A stretch of 64,000 nucleotides of DNA from assembly GCF_014696065.1 (NCBI RefSeq), contig NZ_JACJPL010000015.1, forward strand, positions 62,001 through 126,000. The letters run 5' to 3'. The notes under the pieces were generated by a model. The model worked only from the letters and a program-made list of their open reading frames with translations, searched no databases and was not told the origin of the DNA. Each line of letters starts with the position of its first letter. The stretch's first letter is position 1. Source of the stretch: Leptolyngbya sp. FACHB-261 (lineage in GTDB: Bacteria; Cyanobacteriota; Cyanobacteriia; FACHB-261). This document shows, in pieces, positions 33,439 to 41,278 of the stretch. The translations under genes and the position numbers were made by a program.

Positions 33439-34571
33439 ACGCTCTTGAGCTTGGTCCAGTAATCGTCGTAGATTGCCTGCGTCGTGTCATCGAGCGGCTC
33501 GATCTTCTCGGTCTTCGCCAGCAGATCGGGCGCAACAGCCCAGCCTGGGTTGCTCTTGATACTTTCAGGCAGTAGAGCTGGCACCGCTTTCAGCGGGTTG
33601 CCGAATAGAATCGCTTCCGTAATCACGGCGCTGTTCTTCGGCTCCATGCTGTACTTAATCCACTCGTAGGCAGCGTCTTTGTTGGGGGCTGTCTTGAGCA
33701 TGGCTATAGTGTCGTTCCACAGCGTACAGCCGCTAGCCGGGACCACATACTTGACATCTGGGTTTTCCTTGCCAACCTGCAAGCCGTCGCCAGAGTAAGC
33801 GTGAGAGACAACAATGTCACCAGAAATCATGCGGTCGCGCCAGTCGTAGGAGGTGAAAGTGGCCACCGCAGGCTTGAGTTCGCGCAGCTTATCGTAGGCT
33901 TCTTGCAGTTGTGCTTTGTCTTTGGAGTTCAGCGAGTAGCCCAGCGACTTCAGCGACATGCCCATGACTTCGCGCACGTCATCAAGCAGGGTCAGACGGC
34001 CCTTGATCTGGTCTCTCATTTCCCACAAGGAGTTGAAGTCAGTTGGCGCTTTCTTAAGCTCCTTAGAGTTGTAGGCAATGCCAGTCGTGCCCCAGGTGTA
34101 GGGGATGCTGTACTTGTTCTCGGGGTCGTAGTAGAGATTTTTGAAGTTGTCACCCAGGTCTCCGTATACTGCTTCCAACCGACTCTGGTCTAAGGGCTCC
34201 AGCAGATTCAGCTCGACCATCTGAGCAACCATGTAGTCACTGGGATAAACCAGGCTGTAGCCGGTGCCGCCGCCCGCCTGTACCTTAGCCAGCATGGTCT
34301 CGTTGGCGTCGTAAGTGTCAGCAGTGATCTTGACGCCAGTCTCTTGCGTGAATGCTTGAGCAACTTCGGGGTTGACATAGTCCGCCCAGGTATAGAGGTT
34401 GAGCGTGCCAGTTGCGGCGGTCGTTGGGCTGGCTGCAGTTGCGGCTGGCGTGCTCTCAGCATTTTGAGAAGCAGAGCCACCTGCAAAACCACAGGCTGAC
34501 AAGCCCGCTCCCATTAAGAAAAAGCTGGAGCGTTGAATGAACTGTCGCCGTCTCATTCTTAAAAAGGACAT
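33435..34571 (-). CDS. potD: Polyamine-binding protein, PotD-like
   Basis: A 378-residue periplasmic binding protein. The signal has twin Arg (MRRRQFIQRSSFFL) and a lipobox LSAC at residue 27, so it is probably a lipoprotein, perhaps Tat-exported. Then GTLNLYTWADYVNPEVAQAF, the PotD start, LVYPSDYMVAQM, YSIPYTWGTTGIAYN and FGNPLKAVPALLP. Binds spermidine, putrescine or a related cation. AGGAG precedes the ATG at 34571. First gene of the transporter operon. Neighbouring potA is missing. Confidence 0.9.
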   Translation of the reverse strand: MSFLRMRRRQFIQRSSFFLMGAGLSACGFAGGSASQNAESTPAATAASPTTAATGTLNLYTWADYVNPEVAQAFTQETGVKITADTYDANETMLAKVQAGGGTGYSLVYPSDYMVAQMVELNLLEPLDQSRLEAVYGDLGDNFKNLYYDPENKYSIPYTWGTTGIAYNSKELKKAPTDFNSLWEMRDQIKGRLTLLDDVREVMGMSLKSLGYSLNSKDKAQLQEAYDKLRELKPAVATFTSYDWRDRMISGDIVVSHAYSGDGLQVGKENPDVKYVVPASGCTLWNDTIAMLKTAPNKDAAYEWIKYSMEPKNSAVITEAILFGNPLKAVPALLPESIKSNPGWAVAPDLLAKTEKIEPLDDTTQAIYDDYWTKLKSV

Positions 34572-34715
34572 TACTAGCTCCTGACTGGCGTGCAAATTAC
34601 TCGGCATTATGCTCTAGGAGGGTTGCCCAAAATGTCAATTAAGGACAGTTTGCGACAGTGCCTACCCATACATTAGGAAAGCTTAAGTCCCCTGCATCCC
34701 CCTTCTCCTGATCTT

Positions 34716-34766
34716 GCAATTGATCTTGTCCTGCAATTGATCTTGTCTGGCAATTGATCTTGCAAC
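34716..34766. repeat. 17-bp tandem repeat
   Basis: Three units in exact 17-base register (GCAATTGATCTTGTCCT, GCAATTGATCTTGTCTG, GCAATTGATCTTGCAAC), preceded by a partial GATCTT. Lies in the divergent promoter spacer between potD and the CAP-domain gene. CAATTG is palindromic, so each unit could bind a dimeric protein. Confidence 0.85.
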
Positions 34767-34860
34767 AACGGCTCGAATCGCCTGGGAACCCCAAGAATGC
34801 TCTTGCAGTCAATCTCCCTGTAGGCTTAAACGCCTCAACACCAGACGTTTTTGCTTTTCC

Positions 34861-35472
34861 TTGAAACCCGTGATTCGACCCGTTTGCCTTGGCCTTGCTT
34901 GTGGCGCCTTGGTCCTTAGCGCTGGCTTTTTAGAAAGTCGAGCCCAAACGCCGCCCGCTCACACACTGACCACACAAAGCTCATTACAGCCTCAGACACA
35001 GTCTCCAATAGACCTAAATCAGACACTCCTCAAACAGACCTACCGTCTTCCAGTCTTTCCTAACCAGTCCTCCACGGCTTCGACCAGTGCTTTGGAGCAA
35101 GCTGTTCACGCTCAAATCAACGAGTACCGCACCTCGCGTAACCTGCCGCCACTCACCCTAGACTCAAGGCTGAGCGCCCAAGCTCGGGCCCACAGTCAAA
35201 ACATGGCCAGCCGCAGAGTACCCTTTAGCCACCAAGGGTTTGACCAACGTGTGCGCACAGTTGGCCGCGCTATCCCTTACCGCCAAACAGCCGAGAATGT
35301 GGCTTTCAATCGAGGCGTTGCCGACCCAGTCCGCCAAGCCGTGCAGGGTTGGATTGACAGCCCTGGACACTACGCCAACTTGACTGGCTCCTATGATTTG
35401 ACGGGTGTTGGCGTTAGCCGCAACAGCCGAGGTGAGTATTACTTCACTCAGATGTTCTTGCGTCGCCGCTAA
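34861..35472 (+). CDS. Secreted CAP-domain (SCP/PR-1-like) protein
   Basis: A 203-residue protein with a signal peptide (VCLGLACGALVLSAGFLESRA|Q, starting at residue 7), a Thr/Gln-rich linker to residue 75, and a CAP domain to the end. CAP motifs: INEYRTSRNLPPLTLDSRLSAQARAHSQNMA (split around SRLSAQARAHS), FSHQGF, TAENVAFN, WIDSPGHYANLTG, and FTQMFLRR. The two His and two Glu or Asp of the CAP cavity are present. The start is uncertain: TTG at 34861 or an in-frame GTG at 34870; neither has a good ribosome-binding site. Function in cyanobacteria unknown. Confidence 0.85.
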   Translation: MKPVIRPVCLGLACGALVLSAGFLESRAQTPPAHTLTTQSSLQPQTQSPIDLNQTLLKQTYRLPVFPNQSSTASTSALEQAVHAQINEYRTSRNLPPLTLDSRLSAQARAHSQNMASRRVPFSHQGFDQRVRTVGRAIPYRQTAENVAFNRGVADPVRQAVQGWIDSPGHYANLTGSYDLTGVGVSRNSRGEYYFTQMFLRRR

Positions 35473-35657
35473 AACCTGCAGAGCCTGTCCTGTGCAGGGG
35501 CTGTCCTGTAAAGATTGTCCTTGAAGCTTGCTCTGTAAAGAATCCCATCACCACAGCTAGGGCTAGAAACAGGTGACCTATGCTGAGAAATTGGGCGCGG
35601 GGAAAACTAGGCGCTGAGGAATGGGCGCTGAGAAAGTTGGGAACACGAATAGGCTAA

Positions 35658-36557
35658 ATGCCATCCAAAAAACGAAAGCAGCCGTCTGCTTGGCGGCGTG
35701 AATTAGATGACTTGTTGAGGGGAATTGCTGGCGCATTTTTGTTTGGCGTTCCTCTGCTCTACACCATGGAAGTTTGGTGGAAAGGCAACTTCACTCGCCC
35801 TCCTCGGCTATTGTTTGTTCTAGGTCTTACCTACGTGGTTCTGCTTGCGGTCAATCGCACTACTGGCTTTCGCAAGCAGCAACATATGACTTGGCTACGC
35901 ACGTTAACCGACAGCGCTGAATCATTGGCCATTGGTCTTTTGATGGCAGCCCTCAGCCTGATTCTGTTGCGCCGCGTCACGGCTGAAGTTGCCCTGGAAG
36001 CTACGATGGGCCGCATCGTTTTGGAAGGCATTCCATTTGGCCTTGGCGTTGGCATTGCCAACGGCTGGTTGCAATCGGACGACAGTGAAAACCAAGAAAC
36101 AGATTCAAAAGACCCAGGCTCAAAACAAGAGCAAACCAATCGTCCTAAAAAGCCTGGTTGGCAGCAAACATTAGCTGATGCTGGGGCAACCATGATGGGG
36201 GCAATTATCGTTGCCTTTTCGATTGCGCCCACAGATGAAGTGCCAATGATTGCCAGCGCTCTATCGCCGCCTTGGTTATTGGCGCTAATTGCAGCCTCTC
36301 TTATGGTGTCGTACGTCATTGTGTTCCAGGCGAAATTCGGTTCACAAACGGTTCGGATGACGCAGGAAGGGATTCTACAAACTCCTTTAGGTGAAACGGT
36401 TCTTTCCTATCTACTCTCGTTGTTAACAGCCGTCATTATGCTGTGGCTCTTTCAGTTACTGCGTCCGGGTGATCCATTGATGCAATGGGTTAGTTACACG
36501 ATTGTCTTAGGCTTTCCCGCCACCATCGGCGGTGCAGCAGGCAGGCTAGCCATATGA
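35658..36557 (+). CDS. TIGR02587-type membrane protein
   Basis: A 299-residue integral membrane protein with seven or so hydrophobic segments: LLRGIAGAFLFGVPLLYTMEVWW, PPRLLFVLGLTYVVLLAV, then SLAIGLLMAALSLILLR and GLGVGIANGWL, a polar linker (QSDDSENQETDSKDPGSK), and three further helices. The start RGIAGAFLFGVPLLYTMEVWW is the hallmark of the TIGR02587 (DUF2391) family. Function unknown. The next gene overlaps it by ATGA. Confidence 0.85.
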   Translation: MPSKKRKQPSAWRRELDDLLRGIAGAFLFGVPLLYTMEVWWKGNFTRPPRLLFVLGLTYVVLLAVNRTTGFRKQQHMTWLRTLTDSAESLAIGLLMAALSLILLRRVTAEVALEATMGRIVLEGIPFGLGVGIANGWLQSDDSENQETDSKDPGSKQEQTNRPKKPGWQQTLADAGATMMGAIIVAFSIAPTDEVPMIASALSPPWLLALIAASLMVSYVIVFQAKFGSQTVRMTQEGILQTPLGETVLSYLLSLLTAVIMLWLFQLLRPGDPLMQWVSYTIVLGFPATIGGAAGRLAI

Positions 36558-36949
36558 ACCAGTTCCAATCCGAACGCCATGCCAAACCACGCAACACCGC
36601 AGAGTGGATTTCCTTAGTTATCTCTCTGTTGTTGTTAACCGGCGTCATTGGTACTGTGATTTTTCTATGGGCAAAACCGCCGCAAGCTCCAGCCCGTTTC
36701 AAGGTTGAACGAGGCGAAACCCGTCAGGAACTAGATCAGTTTTATTTGCCGGTCACAATCACAAATGACGGCGACGCAACCGCCAGTGAAGTCATGCTAG
36801 AAGGCAAGCTGACAGTTGCAGGTCAGGAGGAAACAGCCAGTACAACGTTCGACTTTGTACCAGGCAATTCGCAGGCGGAAGGGGTCCTAATCTTCAGCCA
36901 GGAACCGACTGAGGCGGAGGTTCGGGTGGTGAGTTTCCAGAAACCTTAG
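36554..36949 (+). CDS. TIGR02588-type membrane-anchored protein
   Basis: A 131-residue protein with one N-terminal helix (WISLVISLLLLTGVIGTVIFLW), then a beta-rich periplasmic domain: FKVERGETRQ, FYLPVTITNDGDATASEVMLEGKL (positions 36742-36813), TFDFVPGNSQAEGVLIF. It is the standard partner of TIGR02587 proteins and its start overlaps the partner's stop by 4 bases. The immunoglobulin-like fold suggests protein or ligand contact outside the membrane. Function unknown. Confidence 0.85.
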   Translation: MNQFQSERHAKPRNTAEWISLVISLLLLTGVIGTVIFLWAKPPQAPARFKVERGETRQELDQFYLPVTITNDGDATASEVMLEGKLTVAGQEETASTTFDFVPGNSQAEGVLIFSQEPTEAEVRVVSFQKP

Positions 36950-36968
36950 TTAGGTTTAAAGGGTCAGC

Positions 36969-37394
36969 TTAATGAGCAAAAATCTGGTCCTGGCTCTTAA
37001 ACGATTTGAACTCCAGAGCATTGCCACTCGGATCTTGAATGAACAAAGTCGCTTGCTCACCCACTTCCCCCTGAAAGCGAATTCGAGGCTCAATAATGAA
37101 ATCGACAGCCTCGGTTTTCAGTCGCGCGGCTAGTTGGTGCCACGCCTCCCAATCGAGAATCAGACCAAAGTGGCGAACAGGCACCTGATCGCCATCGACG
37201 GCGTTAGCTGCAACATCGCTACAGGCTTGCGGCTTGAGATGGGCGCTGAGCTGATGACCGAATAAATCAAAATCAATCCAGGTATCAGTACTGCGTCCTT
37301 CTGGGCAACCTAACAAGCCACTATAAAAGGCGCGAGTTTTTGCTAAATCAGAGACCGGAAAAGCCAGATGAAACCGGGGAGGATTGAGTGGCAT
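36969..37394 (-). CDS. VOC (glyoxalase-fold) family protein
   Basis: A 141-residue metal-binding VOC protein. [23 protein letters not shown] is a typical first module with the metal His; [11 protein letters not shown] the next; [20 protein letters not shown] the second module; [16 protein letters not shown] carries the metal Glu. This is the pattern of small dioxygenase- or lyase-like enzymes; the substrate is unknown. Confidence 0.85.
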   Translation of the reverse strand: MPLNPPRFHLAFPVSDLAKTRAFYSGLLGCPEGRSTDTWIDFDLFGHQLSAHLKPQACSDVAANAVDGDQVPVRHFGLILDWEAWHQLAARLKTEAVDFIIEPRIRFQGEVGEQATLFIQDPSGNALEFKSFKSQDQIFAH

Positions 37395-37484
37395 AGATCG
37401 CACGAAAAGAGTTGGGCAAGTGTTGAGTCTCAGGTAATTCCAGACTCAAGTTCTTAGACCAAGTATTTTATTCTCCATCCCGCC

Positions 37485-38054
37485 TCAACTGTGAAAGCTG
37501 CCATCCGGCATCCTGGCACCGCTCAGCTTAGCTCCCTTGAGATTGGCACCCTTCAAACTGGCTCGCTTGAGGTCGGCCCCTCTGAGATCGGTGTCGTTAA
37601 GATAGGCACGGCTCAAGTCGGCTCCAGTCAAATTGGCCTGGCTTAAATTGGTTCCTTCGAGATTGGCCCGTCTCAAGTAAGCCAAGGTCATGTCTGCGCC
37701 AGTGAGATTAGCCTGACTCAAGTTGGCTTCAGTCAGGTTCGCCTCACTCAAGTTGGCGCGGTTAAGGTTCGCTTCGCTCAGATTGGCGCGGCTGAGATCG
37801 GAGTGGTTGAGATCGGCCTCACGCAGATAGGCCCCACTGAGGTCAGCTCGATATAAGTAGGCGCGACTCAAGTCGGCCCGTCGAAGGTCAGCACCGGCCA
37901 AGCTGGACTCGTTCAGGTAGGCTCCCATTAAATAGGCCCCTAACAAATCTGCGCCAGCCAGGTACGCCCCCAGCAGGTCTGCCCAGACCAGATAGGCTTT
38001 ACGAAAGTTCCGTTCACCAGCGGCGTAACGGCTCAACAATTCTTCGGACAGCAT
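37485..38054 (-). CDS. Pentapeptide-repeat protein
   Basis: A 189-residue protein with about 30 consecutive A(D/N)LxX pentapeptides, forming a right-handed beta-helix (LAGADLLGAYLMGAYL, LSRANLSEANLNRANLSEAN, and so on). N-terminal helix MLSEELLSRYAAGERNFRKA. Some five-residue units read AYL in place of ADL. Common in cyanobacteria; function unknown. An in-frame TTG at 38123 would add 23 residues; no ribosome-binding site supports either choice. Confidence 0.85.
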   Translation of the reverse strand: MLSEELLSRYAAGERNFRKAYLVWADLLGAYLAGADLLGAYLMGAYLNESSLAGADLRRADLSRAYLYRADLSGAYLREADLNHSDLSRANLSEANLNRANLSEANLTEANLSQANLTGADMTLAYLRRANLEGTNLSQANLTGADLSRAYLNDTDLRGADLKRASLKGANLKGAKLSGARMPDGSFHS

Positions 38055-38191
38055 TGCGATGAGGGTTTGCTTCTTGTCAACTAGGTTAGCAATCTCCTCT
38101 GAGCCTGCTGTATGGCCTGCCAAGCTAACAAGAGCCCGCTGCCTAGTTTGATGCCAGACAACGAACCCTAGGGTACAAACGCAGATTGAAT

Positions 38192-38671
38192 TTAGACGTC
38201 TGGATCAATAGCCAAAGAACCTGCCCCGTACTGCACAACCATCAGTAATCCACCCAACATTGCCAGATTTTTCATGAACATGATGGCCTGGATTTGATCA
38301 CTAAAGTTGGTATGGAAAATCAGTGTGGCAGGAACCAAAAATAAAATCAGTACCAGCGCTCCCCAACGCGGCCTATAACCTAGAACTAGCGATAAACCGC
38401 CGCCCAACTCTAAGGCAATCGCAGCGACTAGAAAAAAGCCGGTAAAGGTCATACCATTAGCTGCCATGTATTGCTGAGTGGCAACTGGATGCAGAATTTT
38501 GTTGACGCCCGACCATAGAAAAATCGCTGCCAGCAAAACCCGCGCTAGCAATGGAATAATCTGGTTAGCTCCCACAAAAGGCTGTTTGCCAGGAAGATAG
38601 CGACCATTAATGCGTTCAGCTTTGCTAATTTGGGCCGAGTTGGCGTTGGAGGATAGAATTTTCAGTTTCAT
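38192..38671 (-). CDS. DoxX-family membrane protein
   Basis: A 159-residue protein with four hydrophobic segments: LLARVLLAAIFLWSGVNKI, GFFLVAAIALELGGGLSLVLGY, LVLILFLVPATLIFH, and MFMKNLAMLGGLLMVVQYG. LARVLLAAIFLWSGVNKI and KNLAMLGGLL are DoxX signatures. Probably a quinone- or redox-linked membrane protein. AAGGAG precedes the ATG by 7 bases. Confidence 0.88.
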   Translation of the reverse strand: MKLKILSSNANSAQISKAERINGRYLPGKQPFVGANQIIPLLARVLLAAIFLWSGVNKILHPVATQQYMAANGMTFTGFFLVAAIALELGGGLSLVLGYRPRWGALVLILFLVPATLIFHTNFSDQIQAIMFMKNLAMLGGLLMVVQYGAGSLAIDPDV

Positions 38672-38880
38672 GACTTGGCTCCTTCGTTTAATTGGATATA
38701 CAGCATTACTTTTGGCACAAGGCAAAGTAATAACTCGCCACTAATTAGCCACACCAAAGCAATGCCTCAGCAGAAGCAGCAACCTTGCAAACTTCCAGCT
38801 TTGCATTGACAAATCCTTCGGTAAGCTAGGCAAGCAATGAGCGCGCTTAGCCCTGGTTAGCTACTCAAACTGGACAAATC

Positions 38881-39057
38881 TTAAGGCGTCACTTCTACAG
38901 TTTGAGGAGCCTCTAGTTCCAGAACCAAAGGCTGAAATTGAGTGCCCTTGTGAGAGCCATCGCAGTAGGGGGAGTTCTGACTACGAGCACAGGTACAGAG
39001 GTAGTGTGTGCCTTTGTCCAAGGAAACAATGGTCGGCTCCGGATTCACGGTACTCAT
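38881..39057 (-). CDS. CDGSH iron-sulfur domain protein
   Basis: A 58-residue frame too short for common ORF cut-offs. It reads MSTVNPEPTIVSLDKGTHYL, then the cluster motif CTCARSQNSPYCDGSHKG: Cys-x-Cys-x8-Cys-Asp-Gly-Ser-His, the ligands of the mitoNEET-type [2Fe-2S] centre. AGGT precedes the ATG at 39057. The longer plus-strand frame over the same bases is a shadow. It could be a redox or NO sensor or an electron carrier. Divergent from the TetR gene. Confidence 0.88.
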   Translation of the reverse strand: MSTVNPEPTIVSLDKGTHYLCTCARSQNSPYCDGSHKGTQFQPLVLELEAPQTVEVTP

Positions 39058-39206
39058 GATATTGACCTATTCACTCTAAGGTTCGTGCCCATACTGTGCG
39101 GCAACAAACACAGACTATCACAAGCAATGTTTGTATGTAAACAGTTTCACATAGAAGGAGGCGCTCCCCTTGACGGCTTTCTAGATTGCTGAGAAGGTGT
39201 AATCAG

Positions 39207-39220
39207 AACGAACGTTCGTT
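39207..39220. promoter_or_regulatory. Perfect palindrome, probable TetR operator
   Basis: AACGAACGTTCGTT is a 14-base perfect palindrome 22 bases before the TetR-family start and 149 bases before the divergent CDGSH start. GAACGTTC cores are typical for TetR-family operators, so autoregulation, and perhaps control of the CDGSH gene, is likely. Confidence 0.75.
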
Positions 39221-39242
39221 TTACACAGAGAGTGAGGATTCA

Positions 39243-39881
39243 ATGGCTCAAGCTCAGACCCCAGGCTCATCGAGGCGTAAGGCTCCTGGGCAGCAGACAC
39301 GTCAGGCTATCTTGCAGGTTGCCGTTGATATCGCTTCTGCGGAGGGCTTGGAAGGCCTCACCATTGGTCGTTTGGCAGCAGAGCTAGGCATGAGCAAAAG
39401 CGGTTTGTTTGCTCACTTTGGCTCTAAGCAGGATTTACAACTAGCAGTTATTGAAACGGCTTGTGCCATCTTTGCCGCTGAGGTTAGGCAGCCAGCCTTA
39501 ACTGCTCCAGTAGGCAGGGCGCGTCTGTTAGCACTTTGTCAGGCTTGGTTCTCTTTTGTAGAACGCAAGGTCTTTCGAGGCGGTTGTTTTTTTGCAGCGA
39601 CATCGATTGAGTTTGACAGCCGTCCTGGTCCAGTTCGTGACCAGCTCGCTCAGGTAATGAAAGGTTGGCTGAGTTGGCTTGAGAGCCTGATTCAAGAGGC
39701 CCAGGAAGCTGGAGAACTCAACCCCAATCTTGAAGCTGCTCAACTCGCCTTTGAAATTCACGCCCTGATGTGGGGAGCCAATTGGGTGCTCCAACTTCAC
39801 GAGGACCCACAAGCTATCGCTAGGGCCCGAACTGCTATTTTACATCGCTTAGAAATCAAGCTTTCAGTAGAGAGTTTTTAG
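39243..39881 (+). CDS. TetR-family transcriptional regulator
   Basis: A 212-residue repressor. Residues 17-62 form the helix-turn-helix: RQAILQVAVDIASAEGLEGLTIGRLAAELGMSKSGLFAHFGSKQDL (given by parts: LTIGRLAAELGMSKSGLFAHF is the canonical core). The ligand domain has a Cys in FRGGCFFAATSIEF and DPQAIARARTAIL at the end. The ATG at 39243 is downstream of the palindrome. The ligand is not predictable. A remote link to DoxX and CDGSH redox genes nearby is possible. Confidence 0.9.
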   Translation: MAQAQTPGSSRRKAPGQQTRQAILQVAVDIASAEGLEGLTIGRLAAELGMSKSGLFAHFGSKQDLQLAVIETACAIFAAEVRQPALTAPVGRARLLALCQAWFSFVERKVFRGGCFFAATSIEFDSRPGPVRDQLAQVMKGWLSWLESLIQEAQEAGELNPNLEAAQLAFEIHALMWGANWVLQLHEDPQAIARARTAILHRLEIKLSVESF

Positions 39882-40003
39882 AGAGAGTTTTGAGCGTATT
39901 AGCGCAAATAGCCAATTCGATTCAGCGGTCAAGGGTTTCTAAATACATTGGCCAAAAATCTGTCTATTCCCATTTCAATCTCAAACAAAGGTTTAGCTGA
40001 ACT

Positions 40004-41257
40004 ATGGCAAAGCTTGAACGTAAACGGGTTGTTGTCACAGGCGTTGGTGCCATTACGCCATTAGGCAATACTTCAGCAGAATTCTGGGCAGGACTGATGG
40101 CAAGCCGCAGTGGTGTAGGTCCGATTACTCAGTTTGATACGGCTCGTTACGCCTGCCGGATTGCAGCGGAGGTCAAAGGTTTCAATCCCCTAGATTTTAT
40201 GACTGCTAAGCAAGCCAAACGCATGGACCGTTGCGCCCACTTTGCCATTGCTGCCAGCAAGCAAGCTCTAACCGATGCCAACTTTGAAATTAACGAGCTC
40301 AATGCTGAGCAAGTGGGCGTGGTGATTGGTACAGGCATTGGGGGTCTGAAGTCACTTGAAGACCAGCACAGGGTTTACCTCAGCCAAGGTCCAGAGCGCT
40401 GCAGCCCTTTTATGATTCCGATGATGCTCGCCAATATGGCCTCGGGTTTGACGGCTATTCAGGTCGGCGCGAAAGGTCCCAACTCTTGTCCAGTTACGGC
40501 CTGTGCTACCGGCGCCAATGCCATTGGTGATGCCTTGCGTTTCATTCAGCAAGGGTTCGCTCAAGCGATGCTTTGTGGGGGAACAGAGGCAGCGATCACA
40601 CCTCTAACGGTGGCAGGTTTTGCTGCAGCTCGGGGCCTTTCTATTCGGAACGATCAGCCAGAGCAAGCCAGCCGCCCTTTTGATCGGGATCGAGATGGTT
40701 TTGTCTTAGGCGAAGGAGCAGGGGTTCTGCTCGTAGAAGACCTCGATTCTGCTTTGAACCGGGGAGCCAGAATCTACGCTGAGGTCGTAGGCTATGGCCT
40801 GACTTGCGATGCCTATCATATGACGGCTCCTAACCCAAGCGGGGTAGAGATGGCTCGGGCCATGCAACTAGCCCTCAAAGACGCGCATTTGCAACCAGAG
40901 CAGGTGAATTACATTAACGCCCACGCCACAAGCACACCGACTGGCGACCCAATTGAAACCTTGGCAATTAAGAAAGCCTTAGGTGAGCATGCCTATCAGG
41001 TTGCGATTAGTTCTACCAAGTCTATGACCGGCCATTTACTCGGAGCTGCAGGTGGCATTGAAGCAGTAGCTACAGTTCTAGCCATTACCAATAACCGGAT
41101 ACCGCCGACGATCAATTTGACCAATCTAGATGCTGATTGTGACTTGGACTATGTTCCTAATCTCAGTCGAGAGCAAACCATTCAAGTTGCTCTTTCTAAC
41201 TCCTTTGGTTTCGGGGGTCACAATGCCACCTTAGCGTTTGGCAAGTGGAATTATTAG
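40004..41257 (+). CDS. fabF: Beta-ketoacyl-ACP synthase II
   Basis: A 417-residue condensing enzyme for fatty acid elongation. RVVVTGVGAITPLGNTSAEFW, the nucleophile Cys in PVTACATGANAIGDALRFI, the two active-site His in NAHATSTPTGDPIE and TKSMTGHLLGAAGGIEA, and SNSFGFGGHNATLAF. Full length. No acpP next to it, unlike the acpP-fabF pair seen elsewhere. Confidence 0.92.
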   Translation: MAKLERKRVVVTGVGAITPLGNTSAEFWAGLMASRSGVGPITQFDTARYACRIAAEVKGFNPLDFMTAKQAKRMDRCAHFAIAASKQALTDANFEINELNAEQVGVVIGTGIGGLKSLEDQHRVYLSQGPERCSPFMIPMMLANMASGLTAIQVGAKGPNSCPVTACATGANAIGDALRFIQQGFAQAMLCGGTEAAITPLTVAGFAAARGLSIRNDQPEQASRPFDRDRDGFVLGEGAGVLLVEDLDSALNRGARIYAEVVGYGLTCDAYHMTAPNPSGVEMARAMQLALKDAHLQPEQVNYINAHATSTPTGDPIETLAIKKALGEHAYQVAISSTKSMTGHLLGAAGGIEAVATVLAITNNRIPPTINLTNLDADCDLDYVPNLSREQTIQVALSNSFGFGGHNATLAFGKWNY

Positions 41258-41278
41258 TGTTCTGCATTGCTGACAACA

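Noticed and set aside
38938-39192. 84-codon plus-strand frame
   Set aside because: It is antisense to the CDGSH gene, which has the diagnostic motif and a ribosome-binding site.
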